Shown: positions 8,649 to 16,741 of the stretch, one piece after another | Numbering within the stretch: position 1 is the first letter of the stretch | Layout of the letters: the number at the start of each line of letters is the position of its first letter | Assembly: GCA_913020765.1 (NCBI GenBank) | Contig: CAJWAO010000017.1 | Location: forward strand, 1-33,643 | DNA: 33,643 nt | Direction: 5' to 3' | Source of the DNA: an uncultured Flavobacteriales bacterium | GTDB lineage: Bacteria > Bacteroidota > Bacteroidia > Flavobacteriales_D > Crocinitomicaceae | Position numbers and translations under genes: made by a program | The notes under the pieces: model-generated | Database searches by the model: none | What the model was told of the DNA's origin: nothing | Seen by the model: only the letters and a program-made list of their open reading frames with translations

Positions 8649-9533
8649 ATGAGTAAGGAAAAACCTTCCATTTCAGCACTTGTTAAGCTAATTGATGACC
8701 CGGATGAAGATGTGTTCCTTCATGTACGCGATGAAATCATAAAATGTGGTAGCACTGCCATTCCGTACCTCGAGAAATCTTGGGAAGAAGACTACTACGG
8801 TTTAGTCTTTCAAAGTAGAATTGAAAATATCATTCATGATATCCAATTTGAAGAGGTCAAGACGAGTTTAGAGAAATGGAACAATTGTGATGAAAAGGAC
8901 CTACTTGATGGCGCAATCATTGTAGCAAAATACCAGTACCCTGGCTTGGATGAGGAATCAATACGCAGCTATATTCAAACCATCAGGCAGGATATCTGGT
9001 TGGAGCTCAACGATCATTTGACTGCATATGAGCAGGTTAAAATTTTCAATCGAATCTTTTTCAAGGCCCATAAGTTTCATGGTGACAGTAAAAACTACCA
9101 CTCACCTGTTAATTCATATATCAATACTGTACTAGAAAGTAAAAAGGGCAATCCCTTAAGCATATGTTTATTGTATAGCATTATCGCACAATCATTGGAT
9201 CTTCCAATCTATGGGGTAAATCTTCCCAATCACTTTGTATTGGCCTACATCGATACACGAGGAAGCGTGGCAATGATTAATGAAGAAAATGAATTCGGTG
9301 TATTATGCTACATCAATGCTTTTTCTAATGGTGTAATTTTCAATACGAATGAAATCAAACAATTTCTCGACGAACTGAAACTACCGCACCGAAGAGAATA
9401 CTTTGAACCATGTTCAAACTCAGCAATTATCAAAAGGATGCTCAACAATCTGATATCTTCCTTTCAGCGGGTCGGAAACTCGGAAAAAGTAGAGGAATTA
9501 ACACTTCTAAGAAACATCATTCGAGGCAATTAA
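8649..9533 (+). CDS. SirB1-like protein with transglutaminase-fold core
   Basis: A 294-residue protein. The N-terminus (about 8-45) resembles a HEAT-like helical pair; the middle (about 70-220) matches the SirB1/Transglut_core2 family, with EQVKIFNRIFF, the KKGNPLSICLLYSIIA block and LPNHFVLAYID. Cys173, His195 and Asp202 are positioned as a possible transglutaminase-type Cys-His-Asp triad; Escherichia coli SirB1, as I recall it, lacks such a cysteine. No signal peptide is seen, so it should be cytoplasmic. The biochemical role of this family is not established. It has its own promoter-like element and precedes pepT by 32 bases, but pepT has a promoter element too. Confidence 0.78.
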   Translation: MSKEKPSISALVKLIDDPDEDVFLHVRDEIIKCGSTAIPYLEKSWEEDYYGLVFQSRIENIIHDIQFEEVKTSLEKWNNCDEKDLLDGAIIVAKYQYPGLDEESIRSYIQTIRQDIWLELNDHLTAYEQVKIFNRIFFKAHKFHGDSKNYHSPVNSYINTVLESKKGNPLSICLLYSIIAQSLDLPIYGVNLPNHFVLAYIDTRGSVAMINEENEFGVLCYINAFSNGVIFNTNEIKQFLDELKLPHRREYFEPCSNSAIIKRMLNNLISSFQRVGNSEKVEELTLLRNIIRGN

Positions 9534-9553
9534 ATCAGAAGGGATAGGATTCG

Positions 9554-9561
9554 TATATTTG
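9554..9561 (+). promoter_or_regulatory. -7 promoter element of pepT (TATATTTG), 4 bases before ATG
   Basis: A perfect TAnnTTTG box, followed by GAGT and the pepT ATG at 9566. It repeats the geometry seen 900 bases upstream and predicts a leaderless pepT-holA-rsmE mRNA. It lies in the 32-base gap after the SirB1-like gene, so readthrough from upstream is also possible. Confidence 0.65.
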
Positions 9562-9565
9562 GAGT

Positions 9566-10813
9566 ATGAAGTACAACCATACCGTAGAGGAGCGATTCAT
9601 TAGGTACGCAAAAATAGATACCACAGCCGATCCAAATTCAACTACTTTCCCATCATCAGAAATACAAAAAGACCTCGGTCGTCTTTTAGTCAATGAGCTT
9701 AAAGCATTGGGGGCGTCAGACGTTGAAATGGACAAATGGGGGTATGTTTTTGCGACAATTCCTTCGAACTCTGATAAATCAAATGTACCAACCATATGCT
9801 TTTGTGCTCACATGGATACAGCACCGGACTGCAGTGGAACAAATGTAAAACCAATCGTTCACAGAAACTACCAAGGTGAACCAATTGTCCTTCCTGACGA
9901 CACAACACAAATTATAACCAAAGAAAAACAAACCTATCTTCAGGGTAAATATGGAGATGACATCATTACGGCAAGTGGTGAAACCCTTCTTGGTGCCGAT
10001 GACAAGGCGGGTATTGCAATCATCATGGATTTTGCCAAGTATATGCTAGAACATCCGGAACTAAAACATGGAGACATCAGAATCTTATTTACTCCTGATG
10101 AAGAGATTGGGAAAGGAGTAGATCACCTCGATATGGAAAAACTCAACGCGGACTTCGGTTACACATTAGATGGAGGACCTGAGGGCTCAATTGAAGATGA
10201 GTCTTTCTCTGCAGATGGCATGAAGGTGACCATAGAGGGCTTGAGTGCACACCCAGGTTATGCAAAAGGTAAAATGGTCAATGCAATTAAGATGGCAGCA
10301 TTGCTCGTGGATTCATTACCAAAAGACACCCTTACACCAGAAACCACATCGAATAGAGAAGGTTTTATTCACCCATTTGCCATTGAAGGTGCGCTCGAAA
10401 AAGCCTCTGTGGAATTTATCATTCGTGATCATCAGACATCAAAATTAGCAGAATACGAAAAATTGATTTCTGAAACCATGCAATCAATTGCAGATAATCA
10501 TCCAGGAATTGAGTACAATATTGAAATCTTCGAGCAGTACAGAAATATGAAGGAAATCCTCAATAAGTATCCTCAGGTTTGCGACTATGCAGGAGAGGCC
10601 ATGGAGAAAGTTGGTGTAAAGCCAATATTTAAAATTATTCGTGGGGGTACTGATGGATCCAGGATGTCCTTTATGGGTATGCCTTGTCCAAATATTTTCA
10701 CCGGTGAAATGGCGATACATTCGAGACAGGAATATGTAGTTGTTCAGGACATGGAAAAGTCTGTTCGTACCCTAATCGAGCTGATTCAAATTTGGGAGAA
10801 AAAGCATGAATGA
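9566..10813 (+). CDS. pepT: Peptidase T (tripeptide aminopeptidase)
   Basis: A 415-residue M20B metallopeptidase of normal PepT length. The two-zinc site is visible: His82 and Asp84 (CAHMDTAPDCSG), bridging Asp145 (LLGADDKAG), general-base Glu179 and ligand Glu180 (FTPDEEIGKG), an Asp in YTLDGGPEG, and a late His in GEMAIHSRQEY. It removes the N-terminal residue from tripeptides in the cytoplasm. Its end overlaps the holA start by 8 bases, so pepT, holA and rsmE form a translationally coupled run. Confidence 0.95.
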   Translation: MKYNHTVEERFIRYAKIDTTADPNSTTFPSSEIQKDLGRLLVNELKALGASDVEMDKWGYVFATIPSNSDKSNVPTICFCAHMDTAPDCSGTNVKPIVHRNYQGEPIVLPDDTTQIITKEKQTYLQGKYGDDIITASGETLLGADDKAGIAIIMDFAKYMLEHPELKHGDIRILFTPDEEIGKGVDHLDMEKLNADFGYTLDGGPEGSIEDESFSADGMKVTIEGLSAHPGYAKGKMVNAIKMAALLVDSLPKDTLTPETTSNREGFIHPFAIEGALEKASVEFIIRDHQTSKLAEYEKLISETMQSIADNHPGIEYNIEIFEQYRNMKEILNKYPQVCDYAGEAMEKVGVKPIFKIIRGGTDGSRMSFMGMPCPNIFTGEMAIHSRQEYVVVQDMEKSVRTLIELIQIWEKKHE

Positions 10814-11807
10814 AAGGCTGATTCTAAAAGAAATTGAAAGTAAATCTTTTCAATCCATTTATTTGCTCCACGGTGAGGAACCCTACTTTATTGACCTCAT
10901 CTCAAATGCGCTCATTGACAATGTTTTAAAGGATGACGAAAAAGAATTTAACCAAAGTATCCTTTATGGCAAGAGTACCGATCTGAACATCCTTGTGAAT
11001 GAGCTACGGTCATTTCCAATGGGCAGCGACAAACGTCTGGTTGTATTAAAAGAGGCGCAAGACTTTAAAAATTTCGAAGAACTCTGCCCCTATTTTGAAA
11101 ACCCAAATCCTACGACAATATTTGTGATTTGTTACAAGTACAAAAAGTACGATACCCGAAAAAAGTCGCCCAAGCTCATTGCTAAACAAGGTACTGTATT
11201 CCTTTCTGAAAAAATTAAAGAATACCAACTAAACGAATGGATACAACGCTATGTAACCGGACGTGGATTTAGCTTAAATTCAAAAGCAACGATGCTACTC
11301 AACGAATTTTTAGGAAATGACCTAGGACGTATTGTCAATGAAGTGGAGAAGCTAGGTGTCATATATCCAAAAGGAACGGCACTCGATGAAAAACATATAG
11401 AGGAAAACATTGGTATTTCTAAAGACTATAATTTATTTGAGCTAACCAATGCCGTTGCAGCACAAGACATTCACAAAGCCTTTAAAATCATCCACTATTT
11501 TGAGATGAATCCAAAAGCCGCGCACATCACTACAGTTGTTTCTTCACTTTTTACGTTTTTCTCAAACGTCCTTAAAATTCACTTCTTAAAATTTACTGCC
11601 CGTGAGGCCATTGCAAAAGAGCTACGCATCCATCCTTTTGTTGCCGGGGAGCTCAATAAAGCGAAAGCAAAATTTAGCCCAAAAAAAATCGCATACAATA
11701 TGGAAGTTCTTCAAGAATATGATTTAAAGTCAAAGGGATATGGCAATACAAGTTCGAGCCAAGCAGAGCTCATGAAAGAAATGGTTTTTAAACTGTTAAA
11801 CCCATGA
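10806..11807 (+). CDS. holA: DNA polymerase III subunit delta (HolA)
   Basis: A 333-residue clamp-loader delta subunit. The beginning (SIYLLHGEEPYFIDLISNAL) is the characteristic degenerate nucleotide-binding strand of HolA. The family's domain III is seen near LFELTNAVAAQDIHKAFKII and the C-terminal helices. Delta opens the beta sliding clamp for loading. It starts inside the end of pepT and its TGA overlaps the ATG of rsmE by 4 bases (ATGA), consistent with coupled translation. The sequence is diverged, as is normal for this family in Bacteroidota, but length and N-terminal motif make the call secure. Confidence 0.9.
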   Translation: MNERLILKEIESKSFQSIYLLHGEEPYFIDLISNALIDNVLKDDEKEFNQSILYGKSTDLNILVNELRSFPMGSDKRLVVLKEAQDFKNFEELCPYFENPNPTTIFVICYKYKKYDTRKKSPKLIAKQGTVFLSEKIKEYQLNEWIQRYVTGRGFSLNSKATMLLNEFLGNDLGRIVNEVEKLGVIYPKGTALDEKHIEENIGISKDYNLFELTNAVAAQDIHKAFKIIHYFEMNPKAAHITTVVSSLFTFFSNVLKIHFLKFTAREAIAKELRIHPFVAGELNKAKAKFSPKKIAYNMEVLQEYDLKSKGYGNTSSSQAELMKEMVFKLLNP

Positions 11808-12484
11808 TTTTCTATGCCCCAGACTGTTCGATGCAGCACTCGGAGTATACGCTTTCAGAGCTTGAATCCAAACATTGCATTAAAGTATTGAGAAAAGTAA
11901 ATGGAGATAAAATTGAACTCGTAAATGGAAAGGGAGGGCAATTCGTTTGTGAGATCATAGACCAGCACATCAAAAAATGTAGGGTTAAAATCATCAAGCC
12001 AACTCAGCATGAGCCACAAAATAAAGCACTCCATGTTGCAATGGCGATTCCAAAAAGTAGTGACCGTCTAGAGTGGTTTCTAGAGAAGGCAACAGAACTC
12101 GGATTATCAAGGCTTTCTCTGATCAACTGTACGAACAGTGAACGCAAATCAATCAATCAAAAAAGACTGGAAAAAATAGCCATATCTGCATTGAAGCAAT
12201 CAAAGAGATACTATCTGCCTAAGATTGAAGCTCCCATCCCTTTTTTGACATTTATTAAAAATGAACCTGATGGATATATTGGTCATTGCTACGAGGCAAA
12301 AAAGAAGCCAGCCACAACAATATCAAAAGCAGCTCCCATACTCATTGGACCCGAAGGGGATTTCTCTCCAAAAGAGGTTGAGGAAGCCAAAGGTGCTGGA
12401 TATATTGAAATAGAGCTGAGCAAAAATAGATTGCGGACGGAAACTGCAGCGCTTTGCAGCGTTTTTTACTTGTTAAATGTATAA
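11804..12484 (+). CDS. rsmE: 16S rRNA (uracil-1498-N3)-methyltransferase RsmE
   Basis: A 226-residue SPOUT-class methyltransferase. An N-terminal PUA-like part (about 1-70) precedes the knotted SAM-binding domain with LIGPEGDFSPKEVEEAK and the trefoil-knot end LSKNRLRTETAALCSVFYLL. It methylates U1498 of 16S rRNA in the decoding region of the 30S subunit. Translation is probably coupled to holA through an ATGA overlap. Its last 19 bases overlap the end of the convergent folA gene, leaving no room for a conventional terminator between them. Confidence 0.95.
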   Translation: MIFYAPDCSMQHSEYTLSELESKHCIKVLRKVNGDKIELVNGKGGQFVCEIIDQHIKKCRVKIIKPTQHEPQNKALHVAMAIPKSSDRLEWFLEKATELGLSRLSLINCTNSERKSINQKRLEKIAISALKQSKRYYLPKIEAPIPFLTFIKNEPDGYIGHCYEAKKKPATTISKAAPILIGPEGDFSPKEVEEAKGAGYIEIELSKNRLRTETAALCSVFYLLNV

Positions 12485-12975
12485 CGGAAAACTTCGAAAC
12501 TATTTTTGTGACGGTCGTCTTTTTCTTGCTTTAGGACCAATTCTTTCCTCCACTTACTTTCGTCAAATTCTGGAAAGAAAGTATCGGCATCATAATCCCC
12601 ATCGACATAGGTAATATACATTTCATCCACAACTTCTTGCGCTAGAGCAAGGGCGTAAATCTGTCCACCGCCAATGATGAAAATGGTTTTTTCGGAATCG
12701 TATTCATACGCCCCAAGTGCATCATCTAGGGAGTTAAACACGTCACAGTCTTTCGCCTTGAAGTTGGAATTGCGTGTAAGGATAACATTCCTTCGATTGG
12801 GCAGAGGTCTATATTTTTCTGGAATCGAATCATAATTTTTTCTGCCCATGACCACAATATGATTTACTGTGGTCTCCTTAAAAAACCGCATGTCATTCGG
12901 TAGGTGCCACATAAGGTCATTGTTTTTTCCAATTCCCCTGTTTTTATCCATTGCTACGATTAGAGAAACCTTCAT
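12466..12975 (-). CDS. folA: Dihydrofolate reductase
   Basis: A 169-residue [24 protein letters not shown] with the following LMWHLPNDMRFFK block, whose Asp28 corresponds to the catalytic acid. VVMGRKNYDSIP and FIIGGGQIYALAL are the NADPH-binding motifs. It reduces dihydrofolate, which the partner thymidylate synthase generates. Its ATG overlaps the thyA stop by one base (TAATG), so the two are a coupled operon with thyA first. The 3' end overlaps convergent rsmE. Confidence 0.97.
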   Translation of the reverse strand: MKVSLIVAMDKNRGIGKNNDLMWHLPNDMRFFKETTVNHIVVMGRKNYDSIPEKYRPLPNRRNVILTRNSNFKAKDCDVFNSLDDALGAYEYDSEKTIFIIGGGQIYALALAQEVVDEMYITYVDGDYDADTFFPEFDESKWRKELVLKQEKDDRHKNSFEVFRYTFNK

Positions 12976-13769
12976 TATATGGCTACTGCAGCTTTAATAT
13001 GTGGATGAGGGTCATAATTCAACAATTCAAAGTCCTCAAACTTGAATTCAAACAGATCTTTTACATCTGGATTTATTTTCATTGTAGGAAGCGGTCTAAA
13101 ATCTCTCTCTAGCTGAAGTCGAGCTTGATCAAGGTGGTTGGAATAAAGGTGGGCATCGCCAAGTGTGTGAACGAAATCTCCCAATTCCAAATTACAAACT
13201 TGAGCGATCATCATTGTCAAAAGTGCATAGGAGGCAATATTGAAAGGTACTCCTAAAAAGGTATCTGCGCTTCGCTGGTAGAGCTGACAGCTGAGCTTAT
13301 TATTGGCGACATAAAATTGAAAAAAGGCATGACAGGGAGGTAAGGCCATTCCAGGTATTTCTGCCACATTCCATGCGGAAACAATGATTCTTCTAGAATC
13401 GGGGGTCTCTTTAATTTGCTTCAGTATTTGTTTAATTTGATCTATGCTCTCGCCGTTTGCAGTCGGCCAGCTGCGCCATTGAGAACCGTAAACAGGACCC
13501 AAATCACCGTTTTCATCTGCCCATTCATCCCAAATTGAGACCTTGTTGTCTTTTAAATAACCAATATTGGTGTCCCCTTTTAGGAACCACAGCAATTCAT
13601 GAATAATGGAGCGCAAATGGAGCTTTTTAGTAGTTAAACACGGAAACCCCTCATTTAAATCATAACGCATCTGGTAGCCGAAAACGGAAATTGTCCCAGT
13701 CCCAGTTCTATCCTCTTTTCTTGTTCCATTATCTAAAATATGCTGGAGCAAATCATGGTATTGTCTCAT
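12975..13769 (-). CDS. thyA: Thymidylate synthase
   Basis: 264 residues, the same length as Escherichia coli ThyA, with the catalytic Cys146 in [12 protein letters not shown]. Folate- and dUMP-binding motifs are visible ([49 protein letters not shown]). It converts dUMP to dTMP using methylenetetrahydrofolate and produces dihydrofolate, recycled by the coupled folA. A perfect -7 box sits 4 bases upstream of the ATG. The gene diverges from a small secreted-protein gene at 13876. Confidence 0.98.
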   Translation of the reverse strand: MRQYHDLLQHILDNGTRKEDRTGTGTISVFGYQMRYDLNEGFPCLTTKKLHLRSIIHELLWFLKGDTNIGYLKDNKVSIWDEWADENGDLGPVYGSQWRSWPTANGESIDQIKQILKQIKETPDSRRIIVSAWNVAEIPGMALPPCHAFFQFYVANNKLSCQLYQRSADTFLGVPFNIASYALLTMMIAQVCNLELGDFVHTLGDAHLYSNHLDQARLQLERDFRPLPTMKINPDVKDLFEFKFEDFELLNYDPHPHIKAAVAI

Positions 13770-13773
13770 GTTT

Positions 13774-13781
13774 CAAAAATA
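13774..13781 (-). promoter_or_regulatory. -7 promoter element of thyA (TATTTTTG), with TTG at 13804-13806
   Basis: The minus strand reads TATTTTTG, then AAAC, then the thyA ATG at 13769. A TTG lies 22 bases upstream of the box (CAA at 13804-13806 on the plus strand), within the 17-23 base spacing I recall for Flavobacterium promoters. Transcription would begin at or beside the ATG. Confidence 0.7.
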
Positions 13782-13875
13782 GAATTTTTTAGCACAGATT
13801 TTTCAAGGAAAGACAAGGATTTTTTAACAAGTTAATAACCATTAAAATACGTAGAAATATATTAATTTTAATTCC

Positions 13876-14250
13876 ATGAAAGTGCTTGTACTCTCTTTTC
13901 TACTGATATCCTCATTTGGCTTAATTTCCCAGATTAAGAGAAAGGATCTTGGTCGCTATCAGGGTACCTTAGCAGCTTATAAAATCAATAGTGGAAAGGA
14001 ATTACTGACTGTTCAAGCTTGCCCTATATCAGTGTCTCTGAATAAAGAAAATCTAATATTGAAAATTGGACCAAGAGAATATACGGCCACATATCAAGTA
14101 AAAAAACTCGAAAGAAGAAAGTATGAAATTCTTGTTAAGGTCCCCTACTCGGATTTAAAAGAATCTTTCAGCTTGAATGGAAAGCGCAAAGAGATGCTAC
14201 GAAAGGGTATTTTCCCTCAGCCAGACTGCAAGCTCACAAAAGAGTTATAA
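13876..14250 (+). CDS. Small secreted or periplasmic protein of unknown function
   Basis: A 124-residue protein that I do not recognise. It begins with a clear signal peptide (about 1-18, MKVLVLSFLLISSFGLIS), with Gln19 the likely new N-terminus, so it should be exported. The mature part is basic and beta-rich, with two Cys residues (in VQACPISV and PQPDCKLT) that could form a disulfide. A TAATTTTA element (13863-13870) lies 5 bases before the ATG. The stop overlaps the convergent sensor kinase gene by 6 bases. Coding is supported by the signal peptide and absence of a competing ORF; function is unknown. Confidence 0.6.
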   Translation: MKVLVLSFLLISSFGLISQIKRKDLGRYQGTLAAYKINSGKELLTVQACPISVSLNKENLILKIGPREYTATYQVKKLERRKYEILVKVPYSDLKESFSLNGKRKEMLRKGIFPQPDCKLTKEL

Positions 14251-15579
14251 AGGGAACCTTAATGTAAAGGTGGTCCCCTCTCCTATGTTACTCTTGACAG
14301 AAATTTTTCCATTATGTCCTGCAACAATAAGCTGTACGTAGTATAAACCAAGACCAAAACCTTTGACGTTGTGTACGTTACCTGTCGGGACCCTGAAAAA
14401 CTTATCAAAAATTGCCTTTTGATGATCTTTACTTATACCAATCCCCTTATCTGAAAAATCAATCGTAATATATTGCGGGGACACCTCAGTTTTAATCGAA
14501 ATCTGAATATCTCCTTCGCTATACTTTACAGCGTTGTCCATGAGATTGTAGAACACATTGGTCAGGTGAACGCGATCAGCTAAAAGGATATGAGAGGTGG
14601 TCGATAGATTAAGTTTTAGCTGGCTTGTTTTTTCAGTTTGAAATGCTTCAAAATTTTCCTTTAATTGGGTTAAAAGTTCGCGTAGATCAACTTTTTCTTT
14701 ATTCAATACGAGCTCATTTTTATCAAGCTTGGCAACATTTAAAACCCGTTCAACTTGCTGCTCTAAGCGCTTATTTTCATCGTAGATGATACCAGCATAC
14801 TTTTTAACTTTATCCGCAGAGGTTTGCCCACCTTGCAAGAGCATTTCAGACGATAGACTAATCGTTGAGATGGGTGTTTTTAGCTCATGCGTCATGTTAT
14901 TGATAAAATCGTTCTTCACCTCTGATAGTTTTTTCTGTCGAAAAATAATCACAAGAGAATACATGAAAAAGAAGGCAACCAACAAGACAATGATACCTAT
15001 ATAAATCCAAGGCGAGATAAACTTAACGGGGACGATAGGCTCTGCTCTAATATTTGGAAAAAACACAGTGAAGTAATGTCCGTCATTTTTAATGGTCACA
15101 TTTTCAGCGGTGATGCCCTCTTGATTTTTGGAAGATGGCTCATACAATGAATCCTTTGAGAACTTAATTAAATTTCCATAAACAATAGAGTCCGTGAAAC
15201 AATCATAAATTCCGTAAACAAAATTTTGATTGATATTCTGTGCATAAAACGATTTTTTTAGCAGTGTCTCGAGATAAAACGGTTGAAGTTCCTCATTGAT
15301 ATCAACCATAAACCGATTGGAACGAATCTGCTTGACTGCGCCATAAAGCTCCGAACTATCAGCAAGGTTTGTATTAATTTGCTCCAATACATTTCGCAAT
15401 GCCACGTGGCTCTGTTCCGAAAACTCCTTAATATTGAGGCTATCCTCTTTCTCTTGAATTGCAATATTGATATCCTGCAGCTCCATGGTCTTTCGGACCC
15501 ACACCAATTGCACAACAAGAATGCTTGCGATGGATAGAACACCAAATAAAATTAAAGTATTGAGAGAATAACGTCCCAT
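14245..15579 (-). CDS. Sensor histidine kinase without an adjacent response regulator
   Basis: A 444-residue membrane kinase. It has membrane segments at about 8-28 and 191-213 enclosing a roughly 160-residue periplasmic sensor region with no family I recognise. It then has the HisKA domain with phospho-acceptor His231 (NNMTHELKTPIS). The ATPase domain has the N-box (FYNLMDNAVKYSEG, Asn345 and Asn349), G1 (DKGIGI, 377-382) and G2 (GFGLGL, 407-412). There is no HAMP domain. It resembles RprX-type kinases of Bacteroidota, which usually sit beside an OmpR-family regulator; here none is adjacent, but one lies at 32048-32734. It follows the ferredoxin-NADP reductase gene by 41 bases and overlaps a convergent gene by 6 bases. 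Confidence 0.92.
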   Translation of the reverse strand: MGRYSLNTLILFGVLSIASILVVQLVWVRKTMELQDINIAIQEKEDSLNIKEFSEQSHVALRNVLEQINTNLADSSELYGAVKQIRSNRFMVDINEELQPFYLETLLKKSFYAQNINQNFVYGIYDCFTDSIVYGNLIKFSKDSLYEPSSKNQEGITAENVTIKNDGHYFTVFFPNIRAEPIVPVKFISPWIYIGIIVLLVAFFFMYSLVIIFRQKKLSEVKNDFINNMTHELKTPISTISLSSEMLLQGGQTSADKVKKYAGIIYDENKRLEQQVERVLNVAKLDKNELVLNKEKVDLRELLTQLKENFEAFQTEKTSQLKLNLSTTSHILLADRVHLTNVFYNLMDNAVKYSEGDIQISIKTEVSPQYITIDFSDKGIGISKDHQKAIFDKFFRVPTGNVHNVKGFGLGLYYVQLIVAGHNGKISVKSNIGEGTTFTLRFPL

Positions 15580-15620
15580 AGTTATTTGACTAGTAAACCA
15601 AAGATAGGGAATTCAGAATT

Positions 15621-16631
15621 TTAAAATCCTTGTACTCCGTTTACAGTGGTATACTTCAAAATGTTCTTTTTATCAGGGTGGATCCTTGCAAAAGCAGATT
15701 GGACTGCCAAGGTTCCCTCATGAAAACCACACAATATGAGCTTAAGCTTATTGGTGTAGATATTTACGTCACCTATGGCGTAAATTCCTGGGATATTTGT
15801 GGAATAATCTGTCGTGTCTACCTTGATCGCATTTTTTTCAATTTCTAAGCCCCAGTTAGCAATAGGTCCTAAGGATGGCTTTAAACCAAAAAGAGGTATG
15901 AAGTGATCGGTCGACTCTTCAAAGTCTCCTTCCTTCTGATGCCTTATAGTCAGGCTTTCTAATTTTGATTCGCCGTTCAAACCGACAACTTCGGCCTCTG
16001 TAATCAATCTTATTTGCTTTTGATCCGCCAAATCAATGACACGCTGAACAGAATCAAGATGCCCTCGAAACGAGCTGCTTCTGTGGACCAACACCACCTC
16101 TTTGGCAATTTTCTTTTCTGCTAAAAATATCGACCAGTCTAAGGCAGAATCTCCTCCTCCAGCAATCACACATTTTTTACCGCGGTAAAATTCGGGGTCT
16201 TTTATGATGTACTCAACACCCTTATCCTCAAAATCATTGATATTGGAAATCGGAGGTTTTCTAGGCTGAAAAACCCCGAGACCACCGGCAATCATGACTA
16301 CTGGCGCTGCATGTTCAACCCCACTCTTCGTCGTCACAATAAAGGAATCATCTTCCTGCTTATCGATAGAAACTGCCGCATCACCCAAGGTAAAACCAGG
16401 TTTAAAAGGTTCAGCTTGAATCATGAGGTTATCCACAAGCTCTCCGGCAAGTACGGATGGGAAACCAGGAATATCATAAATAGGTTTCTTCGGATAAATT
16501 TCAGCACACTGACCTCCAGGAATAGGAAGCGAATCAATTAAATGACATTTTAGCTTTAAAAGACCTGCTTCAAAAATTGTAAATAAACCCACAGGACCAG
16601 CACCGATTATGATAATATCTGTTTTAATCAT
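15621..16631 (-). CDS. Ferredoxin--NADP reductase, thioredoxin-reductase-like type
   Basis: A 336-residue flavoprotein with FAD-binding GAGPVG (10-15), an NADP-binding loop with IAGGGDSALDWS, and a late GIYAIGDV. It lacks the CxxC of thioredoxin reductases, has the family stretch SLPIPGGQCAEIYPKKPIYD, and has the C-terminal extension typical of Bacillus YumC and Chlorobium FNR. It transfers electrons between NADPH and ferredoxin or flavodoxin in the cytoplasm. A perfect -7 box lies 20 bases upstream of the ATG with a 7-5-7 inverted repeat directly behind it, suggesting its own regulated promoter. A DUF418 gene is 110 bases upstream on the same strand. Confidence 0.93.
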   Translation of the reverse strand: MIKTDIIIIGAGPVGLFTIFEAGLLKLKCHLIDSLPIPGGQCAEIYPKKPIYDIPGFPSVLAGELVDNLMIQAEPFKPGFTLGDAAVSIDKQEDDSFIVTTKSGVEHAAPVVMIAGGLGVFQPRKPPISNINDFEDKGVEYIIKDPEFYRGKKCVIAGGGDSALDWSIFLAEKKIAKEVVLVHRSSSFRGHLDSVQRVIDLADQKQIRLITEAEVVGLNGESKLESLTIRHQKEGDFEESTDHFIPLFGLKPSLGPIANWGLEIEKNAIKVDTTDYSTNIPGIYAIGDVNIYTNKLKLILCGFHEGTLAVQSAFARIHPDKKNILKYTTVNGVQGF

Positions 16632-16651
16632 TTCTTTATTTAAAAGTTCTA

Positions 16652-16659
16652 CAAAATTA
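16652..16659 (-). promoter_or_regulatory. -7 promoter element of the ferredoxin-NADP reductase gene (TAATTTTG)
   Basis: A perfect TAnnTTTG match on the minus strand, 20 bases before the ATG at 16631. It is directly adjoined upstream by the inverted repeat at 16660-16678. No TTG at the usual -33 spacing was found. Confidence 0.55.
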
Positions 16660-16678
16660 AAGAATTCTATAAATTCTT
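16660..16678 (-). promoter_or_regulatory. Inverted repeat (7-5-7), possible operator of the FNR promoter
   Basis: AAGAATT and AATTCTT are perfect arms around a 5-base spacer, placed exactly upstream of the -7 box at 16652-16659. Arms are AT-rich and are not followed by a clean T-run on the minus strand, so a protein-binding site seems more likely than a terminator. The binding protein is unknown. Confidence 0.4.
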
Positions 16679-16741
16679 GACCGCATAAATAGGGTATTCT
16701 TAAAGAAACAACTTCAACAAGCGGAAGTTCAGTTACATTAA

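Noticed and set aside
16429-16437. A perfect TTATCCACA DnaA box
   Set aside because: It is a single copy inside the ferredoxin-NADP reductase coding region, without neighbours or an AT-rich unwinding element, so it does not mark an origin.
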